Part shown: positions 57,082-64,000 of the stretch, in pieces
Numbering within the stretch: the first letter of the stretch is position 1
Layout: every line of letters begins with the position of its first letter
Assembly: GCF_025200715.1 (NCBI RefSeq)
Contig: NZ_CP104143.1
Coordinates: forward strand, 3,692,501-3,756,500
Origin: Rhizobium sullae
GTDB lineage: Bacteria > Pseudomonadota > Alphaproteobacteria > Rhizobiales > Rhizobiaceae
Reading direction: 5' to 3'
DNA: 64,000 nt
The notes under the pieces: generated by a model
Seen by the model: only the letters and a program-made list of their open reading frames with translations
Database searches by the model: none
Told to the model about the DNA's origin: nothing
Program-made: the position numbers and the translations under genes

Positions 57082-57842
57082 GAGCGCCCCTTCAGATAGT
57101 CGTCGAGCGAGAGGATCGGAGGCGATGCTTCGCGCCGCGCCGGCTGGATCGGAGCTGCGCTTGCCGGCGCCGTCAGGCGAATGTCAATTTGACCGATCTC
57201 GATGAGCAGCGTCGGGGCAGCCCGTGTTTCGCGTGCGGGCGGGGTTGATATGGGTTCTGCGTCCGCGTTGGCTTCGGGGGCGGGAACGAGGAAAACCGTC
57301 TGGGGCGGTGCGGCGGGCCGTTCGTCAGCGGGCGGCTCGGTCGCGACAGGTTGCGCCTCGATGCGGATCGGGCGTTCCGTGCGGATTTCGACTTCGCGGA
57401 CAGGCTGGATAGTAGGGCTTTCCTGTTCGGCGGGCGTCGCGTAGCGCGTCGGGGTCGGAACTGAGTGTGGTGGAGCGACAGCTTGCAGGGCCGGCGACAC
57501 CGGAGGTTTCGTCTCGGGCTTCGTTATGCTGTCGAGGTCGACCACGGCAGGCCGGGTGGGTTGAGGCAATGGAGCCAGCACCTGCGGGATTAGATCCACG
57601 GCCTTTTCCTCACTTGCCACGGCGTTTGTGTGCGGCTTGGGCGGACCCGCCTTCTCGCTCGTGGTCTGTCGTTTCTCCGTGATGGCGGGTTTCAGCGGGG
57701 AGTTTGAAGCGACGGTAGGGGAAGTGAGCGGATCTGCCTCGATCTCCCACTCGGCGTCCGACCGCTCATATAGGGAGACAGGACGCGGCTGGGCCTCGGA
57801 GATCCCGGTCGCCGCGCGCTGCAGGGTTTTGAAGTAGCTCAT
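57078..57842 (-). CDS. proline-rich eCIS-associated protein with conserved C-terminus
   Basis: 254 aa. Most of the protein is disordered and rich in Pro, Ala, Thr and Glu. The end holds the only ordered-looking piece: APTLLIEIGQIDIRLTAPAS and then PPILSLDDYLKGR, a short motif I associate with uncharacterised proteins between sheath/tube and cap genes in eCIS loci. The role is unknown; a flexible linker or assembly helper is plausible. ATGA overlaps both neighbours. Confidence 0.6.
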   Translation of the reverse strand: MSYFKTLQRAATGISEAQPRPVSLYERSDAEWEIEADPLTSPTVASNSPLKPAITEKRQTTSEKAGPPKPHTNAVASEEKAVDLIPQVLAPLPQPTRPAVVDLDSITKPETKPPVSPALQAVAPPHSVPTPTRYATPAEQESPTIQPVREVEIRTERPIRIEAQPVATEPPADERPAAPPQTVFLVPAPEANADAEPISTPPARETRAAPTLLIEIGQIDIRLTAPASAAPIQPARREASPPILSLDDYLKGRS

Positions 57843-58522
57843 GACCGCCCTCCGATAAGGGCCGCATAGAGGCGGCGGCGGGCGGCGGGCACCATCAGCA
57901 CCTCCGCTTCACTCCAGCCGTAAGCGCCAGCGAGATTGTGGATCTCGGCGAGAAATCCGCGCATCTTCATGTCCAGCTCGCGGGCCACAAAGAGAGCCAG
58001 GTCCGCCTGCGCGTGGATCGGAACGCCGCAGGCGGTACAGGCAAAATCAAGCGTAATTTCCGCTGCCGGGTCAGCCGCCGACCACACGGCGTCGAGCGTA
58101 GCGAGATGTTCGTCGCTGAGCGCGTCACCCTCCTCCAGGGCGCAGGCCTCAGCCAAAGCCCGGGGTTCGCGGGCAAGCGCGATCTCGGAAAGGCATGGGA
58201 GCCGGAAGCTGCGCCTGTTGGGGGTGTCTATCCCCACAGTCGCCGGCGGATCCGCGGTGGCGGCAACGGCTTCGATCGGCAGGGCGAGTTCCAGCTCCTC
58301 GCCACAGGCGCAGACCACCTTGGCCTCCAGCGGCCGCCCGACCAGTTGCAGATGAAGGCGCGCGAGCCGGCGATTAAAGGTCCCGAGGCTTTCCATCGTC
58401 CCGGACGATTTTGCCGTAGCGCTCCCGGCGCCGGCTGCCAGAGCGTCCACGAACCGCAAAAGGCGAGGGAGCGGTGGGCCGGCATCGAACGGCCACGCAT
58501 TGAGGAGGTCGGCGTCGGTCAT
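57839..58522 (-). CDS. predicted baseplate or tail assembly protein with paired cysteines
   Basis: 227 aa. Cysteine pairs (VVCACGEELELALP and LDFACTACGVPIHA) suggest a zinc site. The C-terminus (IHNLAGAYGWSEAEVLMVPA, then RRRLYAALIGG) is typical of the T4 baseplate/assembly-chaperone-like proteins found just after tube genes in eCIS and tailed phages. Its start is 1 bp after the tube stop. It probably handles assembly of tube or baseplate. The family assignment is by pattern only. Confidence 0.68.
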   Translation of the reverse strand: MTDADLLNAWPFDAGPPLPRLLRFVDALAAGAGSATAKSSGTMESLGTFNRRLARLHLQLVGRPLEAKVVCACGEELELALPIEAVAATADPPATVGIDTPNRRSFRLPCLSEIALAREPRALAEACALEEGDALSDEHLATLDAVWSAADPAAEITLDFACTACGVPIHAQADLALFVARELDMKMRGFLAEIHNLAGAYGWSEAEVLMVPAARRRLYAALIGGRS

Positions 58523-58523
58523 C

Positions 58524-59045
58524 TCAGGGCTCGGCGAACACGGGCTCTTTGGGTTCAGCTACCGCGTAGTCGCGCTCCCAACCTTCGTTTTCGAGCTTCA
58601 ACTTGGCGATGGCCACGGCGTTGGCGTTGGCGTCGAGGTCCGGCAATGTCTGGAACTCGGACACCCAGCAGCGGTAGACGTTGTAGGCGAGCACGACTTG
58701 GCCCGCCTCATTCAGAAGCTCGATGATGATGTCCTTGCGGAAATCGGCGAGCGAGACTTCGCCGCCCGGCAGCGAGCCGAAATTCCAGACCTTGTTCGCC
58801 CAGGCCTCGAAAGCCTGGTCGTGGGTCACGCCGCGCTCGAGGGTAATGGCGTCGTACTCCGTCCGGCCGGGCGCCTTGAACGACGTGGAAGGATCGCCGC
58901 CCGAGCGGTGCTTGACGACTTCGGTCGTGCGCTTCAGCAACGAGACCTTGGAGACGGCGGCAACATAGGCGCCGTCCCATTTCACCTTGAACTTGAAGTT
59001 CTTGTAGGGGTCGAGGCGTTGGGCATTGACGGAGAACTGAGCCAT
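58524..59045 (-). CDS. inner tube protein (Afp1/Afp5, T4 gp19-like)
   Basis: 173 aa, the usual size. Conserved features: LDPYKNFKFKVKWDGAYVAA, VSLLKRTTEVVKHRSGGDP and the central TYPE-like YDAITLERGVTHDQAFEAW, then DIIIELLNEAGQVVLAYNVY. Hexamers of this protein stack into the tube that holds cargo. It follows the sheath gene after a 9-bp gap. Only one tube gene is present, while Afp/PVC have two. Confidence 0.92.
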   Translation of the reverse strand: MAQFSVNAQRLDPYKNFKFKVKWDGAYVAAVSKVSLLKRTTEVVKHRSGGDPSTSFKAPGRTEYDAITLERGVTHDQAFEAWANKVWNFGSLPGGEVSLADFRKDIIIELLNEAGQVVLAYNVYRCWVSEFQTLPDLDANANAVAIAKLKLENEGWERDYAVAEPKEPVFAEP

Positions 59046-59054
59046 GAGCGCCTC

Positions 59055-61097
59055 CTATTGGCCGGACTGTATGATCTGGCGCAGACTGATCACCACGAAC
59101 TCCGCGGGTCTCAGCGGCGCGAAACCGATGACGATGTTGACGACGCCGGCGTTGATGTCGTCGGCGGTGGTGGTGGAGGAATCGCAGGCGACGAAGTAGG
59201 CCTCCCGGGAGGAGACACCCTTGAAGGCGCCCTGGCGGAAGAGGCCCTGCATGAAGGCCGTCACATTGACCCGGAGCTGGGACCAGAGTTGTTCGCCATT
59301 CGGCTTGTGCACGGCCCATCGCAGCCCCTCGGACAGCGAGCGCAGGATGTAGGAGGCGGTCCGGCGGACCGGGATGTATTTCCATTCGGAGTTCATCGCG
59401 TCGGCTCCGTCGATCGTGCGCGATCCGAAGCTGACCGTTCCGTAGACCGGGAACTTGCGGATGACGTTCAGGCCGAGCGGGTTCAGGATGCCTTGCTGTT
59501 CGTCGGAAAGCACGACCGAGGGGCCATAGGCACCCGATAGGACGGACTCGGTTCCGGCCGGTGCCTGCCAGACACCCGTGGCGCTGTCGGTTCGGGCAAA
59601 GAGGCCGGCGATGGCGCCTGAAGGCGGATGGCTGCGGATCGCTCCCGGCTCGAGCGGATCATCGACTCGGATGTTTGGGAAATAGGCGGCCGAGTGTTTG
59701 GACTGGAACGAGATGCCCGTCGTCTTCCAAGCTTCGGCACCGCCGACGTCCTGCACGTTCGGCGGCGGATCCATGATGAGGAAGGCGAACTTCTTGGAGC
59801 AGACGAACGCCGCCTCCGAATAGATCGAAGAGCAATTCGCGTGCTGCGGCACCAGTGGATCGGCGGCCGACGAGCGGACTGCGTCCGGCAGGCACAGGAT
59901 GTTGAAGAACGGGTCCGGCTCGATCAGGGCCGTCACCACATCCTTGAAGTTCGACGAAACGGGCTGACCGTGAGCGTCGCCGTCGTCACCGGCGGTTGGC
60001 GCGCCGCTGATTTGGCTCGACGCATAGGCCCAGCCGAGTTGGAAACGCGACGGGTTCGCCACGTTCTCGGTCAGCGAATAGGTGTTCAGCAGCGATGTGC
60101 CGGATGTCGGCGCGGCTAGGGTAACCGCGCCGTCGGCACGGCGGCTTGGCGTCACCGTCGTGCCAACCGGGGCGATGCGAAACCGCATAAGCGTGCCGCC
60201 CTCGAATATTCCTCCGTCGATGGACAATGTCTCCAGCTTGCCGGCGGCGGTGGCGTCGGCCCGGAGCGCTGCATTGAGCGCCGCCGTCAAACGGGTGCAG
60301 AGTTCCAGAGGCGTCGTGGGCTTGGCAACATCCTTCTCGAAGGCGACGACGTCGATGGAGACGGCGGCCCCCGCATCGACCGCGCCGTTGGCGTCACGAA
60401 ACTCGATGTTCACTTTCAGTTTCTGTGCCGAGGCGAAGGACCCTGCCGCGGGTTTGGTGCCGATGGAGTAGATGGATCCGGTCGCCTGGGGCGCCTGCTT
60501 GTCAATGCCGGTCAGGCTCATCGCCACGAGCTTCGAGCCCGTGGCGGCATCGTTGACCACCGAGGGGGCGAAACGGGCGGATGCCGACGACGTGGATAGG
60601 TTCGAAAAACGTTCGATCCGACCGGTCAAGCGATCGCTGATGTTGAGATTGAAGAGCTTCTTGTCTGGATTGGCACCCAGGCCGAAGGAATCGAACTCGA
60701 CGAAGATCTCCTTGGAGGCTTCTCCGGAAGACAAGGCCGTAAGCGTCAGGGACAGGGTCGCGCCGCCGTCGTCCTGGCGAAAGCCCGAGGACGCGGCCTT
60801 GGCGTTGCTGGCGGGAACGCGCAGGACATAGGCTTCTCCCCCGCCATTGGCGAAGAAATGCAGCACGGAATATGAGAGAGAGGAAGTCTGTGACAGTCCG
60901 CCGAAATTCCGCTCGAAATCGCCGAAATTCTGGAGGCGGATGGGCCTTAACTCTTTGGGTGATTTGGCGCTCCATCCATCGATGCCTGCCTTTGTGGGAC
61001 CGACGAAAAGGGCGACCGACGTCGGCGCCCCGGCAATGGAACGGACGCCCGAAGCAAGCTCTTGGGTATAGACACCAGGAAACGTGAGTTGGAGCAT
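59055..61097 (-). CDS. contractile sheath protein
   Basis: 680 aa from the ATG at 61097, chosen because GAGGA lies about 6 nt upstream and the sequence begins with the conserved FPGVYTQELASGVRSIAGAP. The C-terminal domain includes TVSFGSRTIDGADAMNSEWK, YIPVRRTASYILRSLSEGLR and FGFAPLRPAEFVVISLRQI-type segments that are the core of tail sheath proteins. The large insert between gives a decorated surface. It is the only sheath gene and the first gene of the operon. On contraction, the sheath drives the tube into the target. Confidence 0.94.
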   Translation of the reverse strand: MLQLTFPGVYTQELASGVRSIAGAPTSVALFVGPTKAGIDGWSAKSPKELRPIRLQNFGDFERNFGGLSQTSSLSYSVLHFFANGGGEAYVLRVPASNAKAASSGFRQDDGGATLSLTLTALSSGEASKEIFVEFDSFGLGANPDKKLFNLNISDRLTGRIERFSNLSTSSASARFAPSVVNDAATGSKLVAMSLTGIDKQAPQATGSIYSIGTKPAAGSFASAQKLKVNIEFRDANGAVDAGAAVSIDVVAFEKDVAKPTTPLELCTRLTAALNAALRADATAAGKLETLSIDGGIFEGGTLMRFRIAPVGTTVTPSRRADGAVTLAAPTSGTSLLNTYSLTENVANPSRFQLGWAYASSQISGAPTAGDDGDAHGQPVSSNFKDVVTALIEPDPFFNILCLPDAVRSSAADPLVPQHANCSSIYSEAAFVCSKKFAFLIMDPPPNVQDVGGAEAWKTTGISFQSKHSAAYFPNIRVDDPLEPGAIRSHPPSGAIAGLFARTDSATGVWQAPAGTESVLSGAYGPSVVLSDEQQGILNPLGLNVIRKFPVYGTVSFGSRTIDGADAMNSEWKYIPVRRTASYILRSLSEGLRWAVHKPNGEQLWSQLRVNVTAFMQGLFRQGAFKGVSSREAYFVACDSSTTTADDINAGVVNIVIGFAPLRPAEFVVISLRQIIQSGQ

Positions 61098-61556
61098 GGA
61101 GTCCTCGCAATGCAGCCCAGATGCTCGGCCAGCGCAAAGCGCAGCCGATGCTGCTGAGTGAACACGTCTTCGGCGCGAAAATTGCATCCGGAAAGTTGAT
61201 GTTTCCATAGGCCACTCGCGAACGCATCGGTCATTCGTCCTATATGATTGTTGTCTGGTTGAGCTGGAGGGTTGCTAACAAGAGGGCGGGCTAACTTGCG
61301 AGGCGTTTCGCTGGCAATCATCGCGGTCGCGGGCCATTTTCTACGCTTGTGCAATCGCCTGCTGCTTTGTTCTCGCGCTTTTGTGGACGACGATAGGAGG
61401 CGTTCTTGTCCAAGCGCCTAAGGACGGTGGCCTACACCGGGAAGAGAGGATGCTAGGCAGATGACGTAATGGAACGAGCCTCAAAATAAAGTGGCGCGCC
61501 GAAGGATTGTATTCTATTTTCACGTTTCAGTTGCAGGCGTTAGCCTGTAGGGGCTG
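61098..61556. promoter_or_regulatory. divergent promoter region between eCIS operon and LuxR gene
   Basis: 459 bp without a gene, separating the minus-strand sheath gene and the plus-strand LuxR-type regulator. All 18 eCIS genes appear to depend on a promoter here since they overlap or nearly so. I did not find a confident -35/-10 pair or an obvious LuxR-type palindrome by eye. Confidence 0.5.
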
Positions 61557-62684
61557 ATGGGGGCGCTGTTGGCACGGGAAGACGCTGTTCTTATGGCAGT
61601 GCAGTGCATTCACGAAGCAGCGTTCTCGCCTGACGGTTGGGCGCGTGCATTGGAGGCGGTCGCAATCGCAGCCGGCAGTCAACAGTCAATCTTTCTGGCT
61701 CAGGACGCGCTCACCGGAGCCGTTGAATTCGTTGCCGGGTTCGGCGTAGCGTCTGAACATTTGGCGGCCTGTGCTGCTGCAGCTAGAGCCCGCTCGTTTT
61801 CACAATGGATGCAAAACGTCGTTGCGCCGGCATCATTTGCCGATAAGTACCCTCGTCCCATCCGCGACAACAAGGCAACGCGGCAAGAACTCTCGTATGC
61901 CGGGGTCATCGTTTCGCCTCTCCGTACGCAACAGCGCGATGTTTATTTAAGCGTTAGCCGCTGCTTAGGCCGCGCGAAATACGACCCTGGAGACGAGACT
62001 ACCGTTCGAACGCTTACGCCGCACCTCGCCGCTGCGCTCAATGTCGCCAATAAACTGGCGGCTGCTGATTTGTTTGCGATGGGTGCCGCGGTTGCGCTGG
62101 ATAGGTTGGGAGCAGGTGTTCTGCTGGTAGATGCTGCGGCGACTGTCGTATCAGCCAGTGAAACCGCCGAAGCGATCCTCTCCGGAAAAAAGGCTCTCGA
62201 AATCGATCGAAAGGGTCTGCGAACCCGCGATCCATCTGCAACTCGCGTCTTGCGCCGAATGATCGCAAGTTGCGCCGATTTGACCGTGCTGCGCAATGCG
62301 CCTGGGGGCAGCCTTGAGATTGTAGATTCGGACGGGCGCGGTGCGTTGCATGTCATTGTCGCTCCGTTGCGAACCGAGTTTGCATATACAAATACCCTCC
62401 GACCCAGTAAAGCCCGACCGGTAGCAGCTATCATTGTCACTGATCCCGCTAAAGAACGGGATTTGCGGAGGGAGAACCTGCGTCATCGGTTCGGGCTCAC
62501 GTTTGCGGAGTCCAACGTCGCGTTTGAAATTGTGAAGGGAGACGGGCGCGAGGCATGCGCTGCGAGGCTTGGGGTCTCGGCTAATACGATTAGGGCACAC
62601 TTAAGCAGTATCTTCGAGAAGACGGGTGTGCACCGACAGGCGGAACTTGTCCGGTTGGTTATTGCAGGGGGAGCGCGAACCTAG
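61557..62684 (+). CDS. LuxR-type transcription regulator, probable eCIS regulator
   Basis: 375 aa. The C-terminal 60 residues form a LuxR-type helix-turn-helix: FGLTFAESNVAFEIVKGDGR, then ACAARLGVSANTIRAHLSSI and FEKTGVHRQAELVRLV. The first 300 residues are a sensor-like region without an obvious signal-binding family. No receiver domain is seen, so it is probably not a response regulator. It is divergent from the eCIS operon and is the best candidate for controlling it. ATG at 61557 has AGGGG close upstream; an ATG 12 codons later is an alternative. Confidence 0.8.
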   Translation: MGALLAREDAVLMAVQCIHEAAFSPDGWARALEAVAIAAGSQQSIFLAQDALTGAVEFVAGFGVASEHLAACAAAARARSFSQWMQNVVAPASFADKYPRPIRDNKATRQELSYAGVIVSPLRTQQRDVYLSVSRCLGRAKYDPGDETTVRTLTPHLAAALNVANKLAAADLFAMGAAVALDRLGAGVLLVDAAATVVSASETAEAILSGKKALEIDRKGLRTRDPSATRVLRRMIASCADLTVLRNAPGGSLEIVDSDGRGALHVIVAPLRTEFAYTNTLRPSKARPVAAIIVTDPAKERDLRRENLRHRFGLTFAESNVAFEIVKGDGREACAARLGVSANTIRAHLSSIFEKTGVHRQAELVRLVIAGGART

Positions 62685-63011
62685 TCGTTCGCATTGAAAG
62701 CCTTTCGATTACAGCAACTTATCCGAGTTAGCTGCAGGGGGCTAAGGGGCACGGCGGCTGCGACCGCTCACAAAGAGGAGGTGAAGACACGCTGATAGCG
62801 GATCAGGCCCGAGGTCAGCACCTGTGACCGTCGCAACGGGAAATTATAGTCGCTTCTGGCACCTAGACGGCGGAGGGCAAGCGTCGTCACCTCAGAGGTC
62901 GCTCACAACTGGATCGTTACGCCTCGCGTCCGGTCGGGACAGTTACCCGGTTATCAGAATTTCAATATCGAGGATTGAAAGCGGAGGTGAGCTAGGTGCC
63001 AATTCGCATAT
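62685..63011. other. gene-free stretch
   Basis: 327 bp between the convergent ends of the LuxR gene and the membrane protein gene. No gene recognised. I do not see a strong terminator hairpin. Confidence 0.4.
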
Positions 63012-63896
63012 CTACCCGCACCTGGTTGCAGAGGCAAAAATCTGAACTCCCGAGGAATCAGATTTTTGGTACTCGGTTGTATACTGATCGGGTCCATGAT
63101 GTATCGCCAGCGAGTGCTTGTCCGTCAACCACTCTTCCTGTCCCCGACGTTTCGCGGATATGCAGACGTCAACACTTTCATAGGCCACATTGATCGCGTT
63201 CCGTTCCTGCCGTTGTTCGCGATCAAGAACACGGGGATAGGATTTTCTGTATATCTCCCCTTGTCCAGGCACCGACAGTACAATGAGTAGGTCTTCGTAT
63301 TGAAGAGGTGTTTCATTGAACAGGAATATGCTCGCACCAGAGGGAACGTAATTCCACTCCCCGTTGGGTTTATGGCCATTTGCTTCGTGTAATAGGAACA
63401 ACTCGAACTTCAGCCATCGCTCTGAGCTCTCGAGCAATCTCGATGTGTCTCCCCTTATCTCGGCGGAGATATTCTTGATGGCAGCGATATCCTGCTGGGC
63501 GACGCCTAAGGCAATTTGGAACTGCCGGACTTCTGGAAATTGAGCAGCAATCACACCGCCCTCTTCGCCGGCCTTTGTTGAGAGAGTTGAAAAGCCATAC
63601 AATAGCATTGCGAGCAGAGCGCATGAGAGTCCGAATGGACGCGCCGAGAACTGTTCACTCACATCGTTGCCAAGCAATCCACTCCAGAAGCGGTCAACAA
63701 CCAGCTCTTTGGGCAGCAGAAGACAAGCAAGCCCCAACATCAGAAGGCCAGCAATTGCACCTATCGCTATGTTTGAATTTTGGAGAATGTCAGAAAACGT
63801 GCCAAGTAATCCACAGAGACCGATGAACGTCGGATATGTAAAACGAGTAAGAACCTGCATTCCCCAAATGCCCCTAAGATTGCCCGACAGAGACAT
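63012..63896 (-). CDS. uncharacterised membrane protein
   Basis: 294 aa. Three hydrophobic segments in the first 105 residues (FIGLCGLLGTFSDIL, IAIGAIAGLLMLGLACLLLP, PFGLSCALLAMLLYGF) indicate membrane helices, followed by a mostly soluble C-terminal domain of about 180 residues with a helical start (IALGVAQQDIAAIKNISAEI) and beta-like later parts. No family recognised. The start at 63896 lacks a clear ribosome binding site; an ATG 12 codons later has GGGGA directly before it. Not obviously linked to the eCIS. Confidence 0.55.
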   Translation of the reverse strand: MSLSGNLRGIWGMQVLTRFTYPTFIGLCGLLGTFSDILQNSNIAIGAIAGLLMLGLACLLLPKELVVDRFWSGLLGNDVSEQFSARPFGLSCALLAMLLYGFSTLSTKAGEEGGVIAAQFPEVRQFQIALGVAQQDIAAIKNISAEIRGDTSRLLESSERWLKFELFLLHEANGHKPNGEWNYVPSGASIFLFNETPLQYEDLLIVLSVPGQGEIYRKSYPRVLDREQRQERNAINVAYESVDVCISAKRRGQEEWLTDKHSLAIHHGPDQYTTEYQKSDSSGVQIFASATRCG

Positions 63897-64000
63897 ATCA
63901 AGGGCATCACCAATATATCGTTACTTGCACTCAATCTGGGGTTCCCAAACAGCGGGTCAGATATCTCGAGTGCTTCTTCTCGAAGCCGTTCCGCTTATGT

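Overview
The window reads as a piece of an alphaproteobacterial chromosome, most likely from the Hyphomicrobiales (Rhizobiales). The reasons are the 23S-5S-initiator tRNA gene order at the left end, an intervening sequence in the helix 9 region of the 23S gene, high GC with strong GGAG-type ribosome binding sites in most blocks, and rhizobial-looking accessory genes. I cannot name a genus from sequence alone.

Layout: (1) 1-3771 is the end of an rRNA operon: internal spacer, 23S rRNA, 5S rRNA and tRNA-fMet. (2) 3728-18433 is an integrated accessory block. A large serine recombinase starts it, and its last codons are read from the antisense strand of the tRNA-fMet gene. Next come a short degenerate recombinase paralogue, uncharacterised genes, and a plus-strand series: a DUF3102-like protein, a PD-(D/E)XK-like protein, an unknown protein, a FtsH-like machine split into separate AAA and M41 genes, and a very large tyrosine-recombinase-like protein. 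A broken second copy of the M41 gene lies just beyond. (3) 18434-37092 is a defence island. It holds a MORC/GHKL ATPase - Z1 helicase - PD-(D/E)XK module facing a 5-methylcytosine methyltransferase and Vsr; an IS21 istB relic; a two-gene pair of a DGQHR/ParB-like protein and a HEPN-like protein that I do not recognise as a named system; a frameshifted DUF6527 gene; a complete Gabija pair (gajA, gajB); and a SEC-C protein with a nuclease-like motif. (4) 37729-61097 is one minus-strand operon of 18 genes for an extracellular contractile injection system (eCIS). It includes sheath, tube, cap, AAA ATPase, spike hub, gpV, PAAR tip, gp25, two baseplate wedge proteins, a gpI-like protein, a DUF6519 protein, and a DUF4157 protein with an HNH-like motif that is the best cargo candidate. 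(5) 61557-63896 holds a divergent LuxR-type regulator and a membrane protein of unknown role.

How the genes work together: the recombinases probably carried the left block into the end of the rRNA operon. The defence genes are grouped by strand into separate modules, as expected for an island built by successive insertions; three relics (M41, istB, DUF6527) record that turnover. The eCIS genes overlap almost throughout by ATGA or TGATG, so the particle is probably made from a single transcript that starts in the 459-bp gap shared with the LuxR gene.

Most interesting leads: the split FtsH operon with its large recombinase-like neighbour, the DGQHR-HEPN pair, the recombinase that reads through the tRNA and supplies a terminator for the rRNA operon, and an eCIS lacking a recognisable tape measure while carrying a DUF4157-HNH protein in the middle of the operon.
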